Part shown: positions 43,868-52,891 of the stretch, piece by piece
Layout: every line of letters starts with the position of its first letter
Position numbering within the stretch: position 1 is the first letter of the stretch
NCBI GenBank assembly: GCA_963824475.1
Contig: CAWGPR010000003.1
Span: 620,001-684,000, forward strand
Reading direction: 5' to 3'
DNA length: 64,000 bases
From: Roseiarcus sp963824475
GTDB lineage: Bacteria; Pseudomonadota; Alphaproteobacteria; Rhizobiales; Beijerinckiaceae
Position numbers and translations under genes: made by a program
The notes under the pieces: model-generated
Told to the model about the DNA's origin: nothing
Seen by the model: only the letters and a program-made list of their open reading frames with translations
The model's database searches: none

Positions 43868-43899
43868 GGCGACGTCCTGGGCCGCTAGACGATGGGAGC
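43824..43899 (-). tRNA. tRNA-Glu (anticodon CTC)
   Basis: Read on the minus strand. The acceptor stem GCTCCCA pairs with TGGGAGC (7 bp) and encoded CCA follows. The anticodon arm TCGCC-CTCTCAC-GGCGA gives anticodon CTC (codon GAG). The T-arm is AGGGG-TTCGAGT-CCCCT. The 3' half is the core of the island attachment site. Confidence 0.95.
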
Positions 43900-44086
43900 G
43901 GTGCGGCGGCGTGAGAAACGCTTATATATCGGCGGGAGGGAAGTGAGGCAAGCGCGCGAGGACGCAACTGATCAGCGCCGCAGGCCTGGGTTCACCTCTC
44001 GTTAAGCTTGCGGCGCAGAACTTGCTTTCCTACGATCGCGATTCGGAGAGAGCGGCGTACGAACGTCGCGACGGAGTTTGAGAACC

Positions 44087-44896
44087 ATGACCTTGGGGAG
44101 CCTCGCCCGGCGCCCGACCATATTGATCGTGCTCCACCAGGAGCATTCGACTCCGGGCCGCGTCGGCCTGGCGCTTAAGGCCATGGATGTGAGGCTCGAC
44201 ATCCGCCGGCCCAGCTTCGGCGAGCCGCTGCCGCAGACGCTTGCGGACCACGACGGGGTCGTGGTGTTCGGCGGCCCCATGGGCGCGAACGACACGCTCG
44301 ACTGGGTCAGGCGGGAGATCGAGTGGCTCGAAACCCCGCTCGCCGAAGACAAACCGCTGCTCGGCCTTTGCCTCGGCGCGCAAATGCTGGCGCGCGCGCT
44401 CGGCGCCCGGGTGTTCAGTTACGAAGACAAGCGCAGCGAGATCGGCTATTATCCAGTCGAGCCCACGCTCGCCGGCGACCGGCTGTGCGCGGCCCCGTTC
44501 CCGCGCACCGTCTACCAATGGCATTCCGACGGCTTCGATCTGCCGGAGGGCGCCGAGCTCCTAGCCGTCGGCGGGGCGCATTTCCCCCATCAGGCCTATC
44601 GCTATGGCGGGCGTGCGGTCGGCCTCCAGTTCCACCCGGAAGTGACCTACCACATGATGTGCCGCTGGACCCATCGCGGCGCCGAGCGCTTAAGCCGGCC
44701 AGGGGCGCTGAGCCGGCCCGAGCATCTCGGCGGCTGGTTCCAGCATGACGGCCGCGTCGCCGCATGGCTCGAGGCGTTCCTGCCGGCCTGGCTTGCGGGG
44801 CGGCTCATGGAGGGAGCGCCGAAAGCTTGCCCCGCAAGCCCCTTGAACCGCGCCCCAGAGCGGGAGGCGCCCGCGGTCCAGCACGCCGAGGCTTAA
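44087..44896 (+). CDS. Class I glutamine amidotransferase-like protein
   Basis: 269 residues. The triad nucleophile is in LLGLCLGAQMLARALGARV and the His-Glu pair in VGLQFHPEVTYHMM, as in GMP-synthase-type glutamine amidotransferases. VVVFGGPMGAND is the oxyanion strand. It would release ammonia from glutamine or hydrolyse gamma-glutamyl bonds (PuuD/GAT1-like); no partner synthase domain is attached, so the substrate is unknown. It is the first chromosomal gene right of the tRNA. The C-terminal 25 residues are low complexity. Confidence 0.85.
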   Translation: MTLGSLARRPTILIVLHQEHSTPGRVGLALKAMDVRLDIRRPSFGEPLPQTLADHDGVVVFGGPMGANDTLDWVRREIEWLETPLAEDKPLLGLCLGAQMLARALGARVFSYEDKRSEIGYYPVEPTLAGDRLCAAPFPRTVYQWHSDGFDLPEGAELLAVGGAHFPHQAYRYGGRAVGLQFHPEVTYHMMCRWTHRGAERLSRPGALSRPEHLGGWFQHDGRVAAWLEAFLPAWLAGRLMEGAPKACPASPLNRAPEREAPAVQHAEA

Positions 44897-45295
44897 GCGC
44901 CTCGCCGCCGGCTGATATCCCGAGCTTCTGCTTTCTGCAACAAAATGTCGACTCATTCTTTAATTCATTATTCCGGCGACAGGTTGCGAGCCCCCGCCGG
45001 GCCGAGCGCCGCCGCTGCGAGCGGTCAATCCCGGATTGAGCGATACGCGATTGCTCGCGACCCTTTGCGCCGGTCAAGATCGGCCCCGTGAACGGGCGGA
45101 AAGCATAAGAAAGCGGTCCTTGGCTGAGGGCGTAGGTTGCGCCAGGAGCGCCCGTTAGAAATGGCGCCGCCATCCGCGCGCTGGCCTCCCCAATTGCCAG
45201 CCCGATGATTACGTCTTGTCGAACGCGGAGTTAGATGACCGGACTCGACATGCTGTCGGCGCGTCGTTCGTGATGAGAACCGAGAGAGATGAACG
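44897..45295. other. Intergenic region before the efflux operon, no gene
   Basis: 400 bases. A short AT-rich stretch (44935-44975) may hold a promoter. No ORF or RNA is supported. Confidence 0.45.
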
Positions 45296-46435
45296 GTGAA
45301 AAAGGGTCCCAGGCTGGCGCTGTGGTTGATCGCAGCGATCGTCGCGGGAGGCGTGGCTTTCGCGGTTCTGCGCCGACCCAAGCCAGCCGAGACTGCGCCG
45401 GTCGAAGCGGCCGTCCCGGTTGTTGCAGGGGCCGTGACGCAACGCGACATGCCGATCCTCATCAACGCGCTTGGCACGGTGCAGTCGATCCAGGCCGTCA
45501 ACGTGCAGAGTCGGGTGAACGGTCAGATCATGCAGGCGTTTTTCAAGCAGGGGGAGCTCGTCAAGGCGGGAGATCCTTTGTTTCTCATCGATCCCCGGCC
45601 TTATCAGGCGGCGCTCGACCAGGCTCAGGCGCAGCTTGAGCATGACCAGGCCCTGGTCGCCGAAGCCAAGACCGATCTCGCGCGCTATCAGAAGTTGGAG
45701 GCCGAAAACTCAATTGCTCAGCAACAAGCGCAAGACCAAGCTTATGTGGTCCAGCAGGACGAAGGCACGGTCAAGCTTGATCAGGCGAATATCGAAAACG
45801 CCAAGCTCAACCTCGACTACGCCCACATCAACTCCCCCGTGACGGGCATAGCCGGAGCGCTCCAAGTCGATCCCGGGAATTATGTGCAGGCCGGGGCCGG
45901 CACAACGCTTGTGACCATCAACCAGATCTCGCCGATCTATGTGACCTTCCCCATCCCGCAGAGCGAACTGGACGAAGTTAGCGCCGCCCAGACGAAGGCG
46001 CCGCTCAATGTGCGCGCCCTGTCTCAGGAAGGAAAGACCTTGGGCGAAGGAAAACTCACCTTCATCAACAACCAAGTGGTTGCGACCACCGGCACCGTGG
46101 CCCTCTATGCGACGTTGCCCAACGACAATCAAGCGTTGTGGCCGGGGGAGTTCGTCACCGTCGACCTTGCGGTCGGGATGCGCAAAAACGCCGTCACCGC
46201 TCCGGTGGGAAGCGTCATGTCGGGTCCGCAGGGCGACTACGTCTACACGATCTCGGCCGACAATGTCGCCCACCGCGTCCCGGTGCTGGTCGTCGCCCGC
46301 CAGAACGGGTTGGCCGTGTTTACCAAAGGCGTCTCGCCGGGCGAGCGCGTCGTCGTCAACGGGCAGTACAATCTCGAAAACGGCGTGAAGGTCGCGATCG
46401 AGCTGCCCAAGCCGAACGCGAGCGCAGCCCAATGA
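45296..46435 (+). CDS. RND efflux periplasmic adaptor subunit (MdtA-like)
   Basis: 379 residues from GTG 45296 (GAGAGA upstream). An N-terminal membrane anchor (LALWLIAAIVAGGVAFAVL) is followed by the biotinyl-lipoyl half-motif VNVQSRVNGQIMQAFFKQGE LVKAGDPLFLIDP, a long alpha-hairpin (YQAALDQAQAQLEHDQALVA and KTDLARYQKLEAENSIAQQQ A) and a beta-barrel domain with GNYVQAGAGTTLVTINQISP IYVTF. It links the inner-membrane pump to an outer-membrane channel. The stop overlaps the start of the RND pump (ATGA). Confidence 0.93.
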   Translation: MKKGPRLALWLIAAIVAGGVAFAVLRRPKPAETAPVEAAVPVVAGAVTQRDMPILINALGTVQSIQAVNVQSRVNGQIMQAFFKQGELVKAGDPLFLIDPRPYQAALDQAQAQLEHDQALVAEAKTDLARYQKLEAENSIAQQQAQDQAYVVQQDEGTVKLDQANIENAKLNLDYAHINSPVTGIAGALQVDPGNYVQAGAGTTLVTINQISPIYVTFPIPQSELDEVSAAQTKAPLNVRALSQEGKTLGEGKLTFINNQVVATTGTVALYATLPNDNQALWPGEFVTVDLAVGMRKNAVTAPVGSVMSGPQGDYVYTISADNVAHRVPVLVVARQNGLAVFTKGVSPGERVVVNGQYNLENGVKVAIELPKPNASAAQ

Positions 46436-49400
46436 ACATATCGGAAACTTTCATTCGCAGACCGATCGCGACCGCGTTGATGACGGCCGGCCTGTTCGTG
46501 TTCGGCGCGGTCTGCTTCAATCTCCTGCCGGTCGCCGCCCTGCCTAACGTTGAATTCCCGACCATTGTGGTGTCCGCTCAGCTCCCGGGCGCGGGCCCCA
46601 CCGTGATGGCCTCGACCGTGGCGACGCCGCTCGAAGACCAGTTCAGCGGTATTCCGGGGCTCGCCTCGATGACCTCGACCAGCGGGCTCGGCACGACGTC
46701 GATCACGCTCCAGTTCGACCTGAGCGTAGACATCGCTGCCGCAGCGGGCTTCGTCGAGCAGGCGATCCAGGCCGCGAGCGCCCTTCTTCCCAAGAATCTT
46801 CCAAACCCGCCGACCTACAAGGAGGCCAATCCGGCCGATGCGCCAATTCTCATCTACGCGGTTCATTCCGACGCTTATCCGATCCAGGAGCTCGATCAAT
46901 ACGCCAACATCCTCGTCGGCCAGTCGCTCTCGCGAGTGAGCGGCGTCGGCCAGGTGAGCATCGCCGGGCAGGCTCAGCCCGCCGTGCAGGTGAGGCTCAA
47001 TCCCAACGCGCTCGCGGCGAAAGGACTGGGTTTCGCGCAGATCAGCGCCGCGCTGACGTCAGAGAGCGCTCTCCAAGCGACGGGCAATCTCGAAGGCCGT
47101 CACGAGGAATTTCCGCTCGACGTCAACCAGCAGCTGACCAACGCCGCCCAGTTCCGCAAGGTGATCGTGGCCTACAGCAACGGCGCGCCGGTCCAGCTGG
47201 GCGACATCGCGACCGTGGTCGACGGGCCGCAAAACCCCCGCACGGGCGCTTGGTTTGGCACGCAGCTGGCCGAGGTTCTGTTGGTCTTCAAGGCGCCCGG
47301 GGCCAACACGCTCGACGTCGTCGACAGGATCAAGGCGATGATGCCGCAGCTCGAAAAGTCGATCCCGCGCACGGTGCACGTCGATCTCGTCTCCGACCGC
47401 TCCCTGTCGATTCGCGCCTCCGTCTCGGACGTCGAGTTCACCCTCGTGCTGGCGCTCGCGCTCGTCGTCATGGTGATCTTCCTTTTCCTGCGCAAGTTCT
47501 GGGCGACCGTGATTCCGAGCATCACTTTGCCGGTCGTGATCGTCGAGACATTCGCGGCGATGTATCTGCTCGGCTACAGCATCGACAATCTGTCGCTCAT
47601 GGCGCTCACGATCGCCATCGGGTTCCTTGTCGACGATGCGATCGTGATGATCGAGAACATCGTTCGCCATATCGAAGTGGGGAAGCCGCCCCTCCAAGCC
47701 GCCCTCGACGGGGCGGGAGAGATCGGCTTCACCATCCTCTCCATCACGCTGTCGCTTGCGGCGGTGTTTATTCCGGTCGTCTTCATGGCGGGCGTGGTCG
47801 GGCTGCTTTTCCACGAATTCGCGATCGTTACGATTCTGGCGATATTCCTCTCCGGCTTCGTGTCGTTGACGCTGACGCCGATGATGTGCGCGCAGTTTCT
47901 GACCCGCGACAGCGGCGAGCAGCAGGGCCGCTTCAGCCGCTGGCTCGAGCGCGGTTTCGACCGCATGCGCGATATGTACGACCGAGGGCTCACCTGGGCC
48001 CTGCGGCGCCAGTTTCTGATGCTGCTCGTCACCATCGCGCTGATCGTCCTGACCGGGTACCTCTACGTCGTGATCCCGAAGGGGTTCTTACCCGAACAGG
48101 ACACCGGCATGATTATGGGCCAGGCGCAGGCGCGCGAGGACATCGCCTTCGAGGCAATGTCGGAAATCGTGAAGGAATGCGCCGCCATCATCCTCAAGGA
48201 TCCTGCCGTCTCCGGCGTCGTCAGCTTCGCCGGCGCAACCGGAGGCAACGCGACCGAGAACACGGCGCGCGTGTTCATCCAGCTGAAGCCCTTCAATGAG
48301 CGGCCGTCGGCGCAGGAGGTGATGGCGCGGCTCAGGCCAGAGCTCGCCAAGGTGATCGGGGTGAGGTTCTACATGCAGGCCGTGCCGGACATCCGAATCG
48401 GCGGCCGGCTCGAGCAGGCGGAATACCAGTATACGCTGACCGACACGAACACGGACGAGCTCAATCACTGGGCCCCGCTTTTGCTCGCAAAGCTCCAGAG
48501 CATGAAAATCCTGTCCGACGTCGCCTCGGACCAGCAGATCAACTCGACCCATGTCGTCGTCGAGGTCGACCGCAATCTGGCTTCAAGCCTCAATGTGCCG
48601 ATCGCAAGCGTCGACGCTGCGCTCCAGGACGCCTTCGGGCAGGCGCAAATCGCGAATATCTATCTGCCGACCCAACAGGCGTATCTGATTCTTGAGGTCG
48701 AGAGGAAATTTCAGGCCGGGCCGGAGGCGCTGTCGAGCATCTACGTCACGAACGCGACGGGCGGGCAGGTCCCGCTGTCGGCGGTCACGCATCTGACGCG
48801 CACGGTCGAGCCGCTGACCATCAACCACCAGGGGGTCTTCCCCGCCGTGACGCTCTCCTTCAATCTCGCCCCAGGCGCGTCGCTGAGCCAGGCAGTCGAC
48901 GCCATCACCGCGGCGAAGGCGAGCCTCGGCGCGCCCCCGACCCTGGTCGGGGAGTTCCAGGGCACGGCGCAGGCGTTCCAGGCCTCGCTCGTCACCATGC
49001 CGCTCCTGGTCACCGCGGCGATTGTGGTGATCTACATCATCATGGGCATGCTCTACGAGAGCTTCATCCACCCGATCACCATTCTCTCCGCCCTTCCGGC
49101 GGCCGGAGTGGGCGCGCTCCTGATCCTGCTCGCAACCGGCTACGATCTGACCCTGATCGCGCTCATCGGCATCCTCCTCTTGATCGGCATCGTCAAGAAG
49201 AACGCCATCATGATGATCAACTTCGCGCTAGCCGCCGAGCGCGAGGGGAAAATGAGCCCGGTCGAGGCCGTCCGCCAGGCGTGCCTGCAGCGCTTCCGCC
49301 CGATCATGATGACGACGGTCTGCGCGCTGATCGTGGCCCTGCCACTCGCGCTCGAAACCGGCGCGGGCGCGGAGCTGCGCAGGCCGATGGGGATCGCGAT

Positions 49401-49533
49401 CGTCGGCGGTCTGCTCGTCTCCCAGTGGCTGACGCTCTACACGACGCCGATCGTCTATCTCTATCTCGACCGGCTCAATGCGTGGATGAGCGGGCTGTTT
49501 TTGCGCCGCAGGCTGAAACCGGGGGACGCCTAG
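46432..49533 (+). CDS. RND multidrug efflux permease (HAE-1, MdtB/C-like)
   Basis: 1033 residues with the twelve-helix RND layout and two large periplasmic loops. It starts NISETFIRRPIATALMTAGL FVFG. The proton relay Asp-Asp is in helix 4 (AIGFLVDDAIVMIENIVRHI E). RPIMMTTVCALIVALPLAL lies near the end. It expels lipophilic drugs or similar compounds using the proton gradient. It is coupled to the adaptor by a four-base overlap; no outer-membrane factor gene follows, so it may share a TolC encoded elsewhere. Substrate unknown. Confidence 0.95.
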   Translation: MNISETFIRRPIATALMTAGLFVFGAVCFNLLPVAALPNVEFPTIVVSAQLPGAGPTVMASTVATPLEDQFSGIPGLASMTSTSGLGTTSITLQFDLSVDIAAAAGFVEQAIQAASALLPKNLPNPPTYKEANPADAPILIYAVHSDAYPIQELDQYANILVGQSLSRVSGVGQVSIAGQAQPAVQVRLNPNALAAKGLGFAQISAALTSESALQATGNLEGRHEEFPLDVNQQLTNAAQFRKVIVAYSNGAPVQLGDIATVVDGPQNPRTGAWFGTQLAEVLLVFKAPGANTLDVVDRIKAMMPQLEKSIPRTVHVDLVSDRSLSIRASVSDVEFTLVLALALVVMVIFLFLRKFWATVIPSITLPVVIVETFAAMYLLGYSIDNLSLMALTIAIGFLVDDAIVMIENIVRHIEVGKPPLQAALDGAGEIGFTILSITLSLAAVFIPVVFMAGVVGLLFHEFAIVTILAIFLSGFVSLTLTPMMCAQFLTRDSGEQQGRFSRWLERGFDRMRDMYDRGLTWALRRQFLMLLVTIALIVLTGYLYVVIPKGFLPEQDTGMIMGQAQAREDIAFEAMSEIVKECAAIILKDPAVSGVVSFAGATGGNATENTARVFIQLKPFNERPSAQEVMARLRPELAKVIGVRFYMQAVPDIRIGGRLEQAEYQYTLTDTNTDELNHWAPLLLAKLQSMKILSDVASDQQINSTHVVVEVDRNLASSLNVPIASVDAALQDAFGQAQIANIYLPTQQAYLILEVERKFQAGPEALSSIYVTNATGGQVPLSAVTHLTRTVEPLTINHQGVFPAVTLSFNLAPGASLSQAVDAITAAKASLGAPPTLVGEFQGTAQAFQASLVTMPLLVTAAIVVIYIIMGMLYESFIHPITILSALPAAGVGALLILLATGYDLTLIALIGILLLIGIVKKNAIMMINFALAAEREGKMSPVEAVRQACLQRFRPIMMTTVCALIVALPLALETGAGAELRRPMGIAIVGGLLVSQWLTLYTTPIVYLYLDRLNAWMSGLFLRRRLKPGDA

Positions 49534-50853
49534 AGCAGATTGCAATTCCGTCGAATCGACCTTGTAGTGTCCGTGTTGGTCAAGGGGCTGTGGGGGCCCA
49601 TTTTCGGTTGTCGCGGATGAGGGCGTTGGCGAGGATGAGAAGCTTTCTCATGACGGCGACGAGGGCGACCTTGGCGGGTTTTCCGGCATTGATGAGGGCC
49701 TGGTATTTGATTTTGAGCTGCGGATTGAACCGGATGGCGCTGAGGGCGGCCATATAGAGAGCTTGCCTGGCCCGTGGCCGGCCGCCGCGAATGGATCGTT
49801 TACCGTAGGACTGTCCGCTGTCGTTTGCGATCGGCGCGAGCCCGACGAGGCTTGCGGCCTGCTGATGGTCGAGACGCCCGAGCTCGGGCGTCTCGACCAT
49901 CAGCACATTGGCGGTCCCCTCGCCGAAGCTTGGAATGCTGGTCAGGATGTCGAAGCGCTCGCTGACGTCTGCGTCGGCCTTGCGCAGCGTTTTGAGGCGC
50001 TTGTCGATGGCTTCGATCTGGCTGTCGATCTGGCGGAGCCTCTGAGCGAGCTGACGCTTGATGAGCGTTGAAACGGCGATGGCCTGGCGGTTGAGGACAG
50101 CGACGCGGTCCTTGACGAGGGCGTGACGGGCGTTGACGAGTTCCTTCATGGTCTCTACCGTCGGACTGACGGGGACATTCGGCTCGAGCTCAAGAGCCGC
50201 GCCCATGCGGGCGAGCATGAGAGCGTCGCAGCGGTCGGTCTTGGCGAGTTTGCCTGCCGCCTGAGCGAAGCGTCTGGCCTGCCGGGGATTGACCTTGACC
50301 CACGGCAAACCGGCCTCGACGAGCGCCTTTTGGAGGAGGCGATGGTAAGCCCCTGTCGCCTCGAACACGATTCGGGCGATCTCGAAGCCCTCAAGCCTTT
50401 TGATGAGGGCGCGATGGCCTTGCGGGGTGTTGGCGATGCGGAAGCCCTTGCCCTCGGGGTGGATCGCGACGTCGAGCGTGTCTTTCGAAATGTCGACGCC
50501 GACGTTTCGTGCTACGGTTGATCCCATCTTTTCTCAGTCCTTGTCTTGTCTCGGGGGCTTGATCCCCGGGTGTCCGTTCAGGCCGCTGGGAAAAGAGAGG
50601 GGTGGTCAAACTACAAATCAGTCCCTTGGGATTGGCGCGGTCACGACCCATCCCCTCCCGCCGTCGGCCTGATTGCGAACTCAAGCCGGCGGCGTCCAAT
50701 CCTGCCGGACCAGACGCCGCAAATCATGAGACAAGACGCGGTCGCTGACCGCGTCGCCGCGCTCCAAAGGGCGTTCTTAAAGAACGCCCGTCTGACGACG
50801 GGCTATGGAGCGCGGCTACAATGGGCGCGTCGACCCAAATGCAATCTGCTCTA
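49531..50853 (-). mobile_element. IS110-family insertion sequence region
   Basis: One IS110 transposase flanked by a 15-base inverted repeat: CTAGAGCAGATTGCA at 49531-49545 and its complement at 50839-50853. IS110 elements usually lack long terminal repeats, so the flanking repeat may belong to the target or to an older element. The true ends are not resolved. Confidence 0.6.
49580..50527 (-). CDS. IS110-family transposase
   Basis: 315 residues. The DEDD RuvC-like domain is N-terminal: NVGVDISKDTLDVAIHPEGK, IVFEATGAYHRLL, KTDRCDALMLARMGAALELE. The C-terminal Transposase_20 domain contains LTSIPSFGEGTANVLMVETP and HQQAASLVGLAPIANDSGQS YGKRSIRGGRPRARQALYMA A with the catalytic Ser. It carries out site-specific transposition, in this family guided by a non-coding RNA from the element ends. 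Intact. A perfect 42-bp palindrome lies inside the reading frame at 49861-49902. Confidence 0.93.
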   Translation of the reverse strand: MGSTVARNVGVDISKDTLDVAIHPEGKGFRIANTPQGHRALIKRLEGFEIARIVFEATGAYHRLLQKALVEAGLPWVKVNPRQARRFAQAAGKLAKTDRCDALMLARMGAALELEPNVPVSPTVETMKELVNARHALVKDRVAVLNRQAIAVSTLIKRQLAQRLRQIDSQIEAIDKRLKTLRKADADVSERFDILTSIPSFGEGTANVLMVETPELGRLDHQQAASLVGLAPIANDSGQSYGKRSIRGGRPRARQALYMAALSAIRFNPQLKIKYQALINAGKPAKVALVAVMRKLLILANALIRDNRKWAPTAP

Positions 50854-51091
50854 GTGTCCCTGACTGACAGAAGGATTCCCCGGAAGTTCGCGCATCACAT
50901 TCCTCGGCAGGGTCGCCGCAGGGCGTTGAGGGTTAGGGTCAGTACACGAGCGCCTGATCCCGGCTCGCCTCGACCTGATCGGCGGGCGGAAGGAGGGCGG
51001 CTTTCCGCCCAGAGCGGTCGCCACCCCGACAGACGTTTGGGGTTCCGGTCCAAGAGCGGATGCGACGAGAACCGTGCGCCCACGAAGGCGG
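50528..51091. other. IS110 flank and intergenic DNA, no gene
   Basis: 560 bases. The part next to the transposase start would be the IS110 non-coding end. GGGCGTTCTTTAAGAACGCC-like palindrome lies near 50769-50789 and could act as a terminator or IS end structure. No ORF is supported. Confidence 0.45.
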
Positions 51092-52678
51092 TCAGAAGAG
51101 CGACCCCTGGCCCTCGTCTTTGCCCGGCTTTGGGCGGCGGCGCGGCAAGAGCGCGGGCGGAGTCAAGGGCGGACCGACCCGCCCGCCCGCTATCGCGCCG
51201 ATCTTTCCGTCGGCGAATTCGATCTCGAGCCGCTGCGCCTGTCTAACGTCCTCTGCGCGCCACAGGGGCTTTTGCGTCTCATCGCGCACCAGCGCGAAGC
51301 CGCGCGACAACACGCCGCGATAACTCATCGCGCCCAAGAGTTGCCGGGCTGAGAAAAGCTGAGCCCGTCGGCTTTGCAGGCGTTCGTCATAGGCGCGGAC
51401 CATGCGAGCGGCGAGCCGCTCGACCGTCGCCGCCTGCTCGCCGCGCCGCCTGGCCAGGAGCGCCGCCTCGCGGACAAAGACCCGGCCGACCGCGTCCGCC
51501 GCCCGGCGCGGCCGTTCGATCAGGAACGGCCTCACTCTGGCCAAACGCCCGCTGAGCCCTCTCAAGCGCTCGCGCTGGCCGGCGAGCCGCGCGCGAGGCG
51601 AATGACGCGCGAGTTGGCGGGCCAGCCCAGCCGTCCGCAGCGCGCGCTGGTCGATCGCCCCGCGCACGCGCCGAGCAAGCGCCTCCGCCGCACGGTCGAG
51701 GCGCTGGCGCGGACCGGCTATGATTGCTTCGCCCGCCGGCAGCGCTCGGGCGAGCGCGCGCACTTCCGAGCGGAGGCGGCTCGAGAAGCGCAGGATCGCG
51801 CCGCGGCGGCGCGCGTCGAGTTCCGCGATCGCGGCGAGGAGCTCGGCGCGGACCGGCACGGCGAATTCGGCCGCGGCGGTCGGCGTCGGCGCGCGCAGGT
51901 CCGCCGCGTGGTCGATCAAGGTCCAGTCGGTCTCGTGGCCGACGGCGGCGATGAGCGGGATCGCGCTGCGGGCGACCGCGCGCACCACGGCCTCGTCATT
52001 GAAGCTCATGAGATCTTCGAGCGAGCCGCCGCCGCGCGCGACGATCAGCACGTCCGGCCTCCCTGCCCTCCCATCGATGGGCAGCGCGTTGAAGCCGTCG
52101 ATCGCCGCGGCGACCTCGGCCGCGGAAGTCTCGCCCTGGACGCGCACCGGCCAGACGACCACCCGCACGGGAAAGCGGTCGGCGAGACGATGCAGGATGT
52201 CGCGAATGACGGCGCCGGTCGGCGACGTCACCACGCCCACCACTCTTGGCAGGAAAGGGACTTTACGCTTGCGGGCGGCGTCGAACAGCCCTTCCTCGGC
52301 GAGTTTCCTGCGCCGCGCTTCGAGCAAAGCCATCAGCGCGCCGATTCCGGCGAGCTCGAGCGCTTCGATCACGATCTGGTAGCTCGACTTGCCGGGGAAG
52401 GTGGTCAGTCGACCGGTCGCGACGACCTCGAGCCCCTCCTCCGGCTTGAGCCGCATGCGGCTCAGCGTGGTGCGCCAAATGACGGCGTCGAGCCGGGCGT
52501 TGGCGTCCTTGAGGCAGAAATAGGCGTGGCCAGACGAATGGGGCCCGCGATAGCCGGAAATCTCGCCCCGGACGCGCACATAGCCGAACCGGTCCTCGAT
52601 CGCGCGCTTGAGCGCGTTCGCCAGTTCGCTGACGGTGATTTCGGGCGCATTGGCGCCGCGCGCGTCCGCTTCCGCCAT
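51092..52678 (-). CDS. xseA: Exodeoxyribonuclease VII large subunit
   Basis: 528 residues from ATG 52678 (an upstream ATG at 52714 would add 12). The OB-fold N-terminus has RFGYVRVRGEISGYRGPHSS GHAYFCLKD. The catalytic domain has VGVVTSPTGAVIRDILHRLA DRFP, VLIVARGGGSLEDLMSFNDE AVVRAVA and PLIAAVGHETDWTLIDHAAD LRAPTPTAAAE. A long arginine-rich coiled coil follows, and the end has RGFALVRDE. With XseB it degrades single-stranded DNA. It is divergent from the DUF2865 gene. Confidence 0.95.
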   Translation of the reverse strand: MAEADARGANAPEITVSELANALKRAIEDRFGYVRVRGEISGYRGPHSSGHAYFCLKDANARLDAVIWRTTLSRMRLKPEEGLEVVATGRLTTFPGKSSYQIVIEALELAGIGALMALLEARRRKLAEEGLFDAARKRKVPFLPRVVGVVTSPTGAVIRDILHRLADRFPVRVVVWPVRVQGETSAAEVAAAIDGFNALPIDGRAGRPDVLIVARGGGSLEDLMSFNDEAVVRAVARSAIPLIAAVGHETDWTLIDHAADLRAPTPTAAAEFAVPVRAELLAAIAELDARRRGAILRFSSRLRSEVRALARALPAGEAIIAGPRQRLDRAAEALARRVRGAIDQRALRTAGLARQLARHSPRARLAGQRERLRGLSGRLARVRPFLIERPRRAADAVGRVFVREAALLARRRGEQAATVERLAARMVRAYDERLQSRRAQLFSARQLLGAMSYRGVLSRGFALVRDETQKPLWRAEDVRQAQRLEIEFADGKIGAIAGGRVGPPLTPPALLPRRRPKPGKDEGQGSLF

Positions 52679-52891
52679 CGGCTCATTATGCCCGATCCAG
52701 CCCGCCGAAGCCAATAAGCGGCGCGAGAGCAGGGCTATGGCGCGCTCAAGCGAAACCCCGTATGAAGCGCCCCAGCGCGGCTTGACGGCGCCGCCTTGTT
52801 CACGCCGCGATGCCGGTCTCTAACCGCCTTCGCCCGACGAAGGCGGCGCGGGCGCCCGAGGATCGCGAAGCGCGCGGAGGCGATTGACGAG

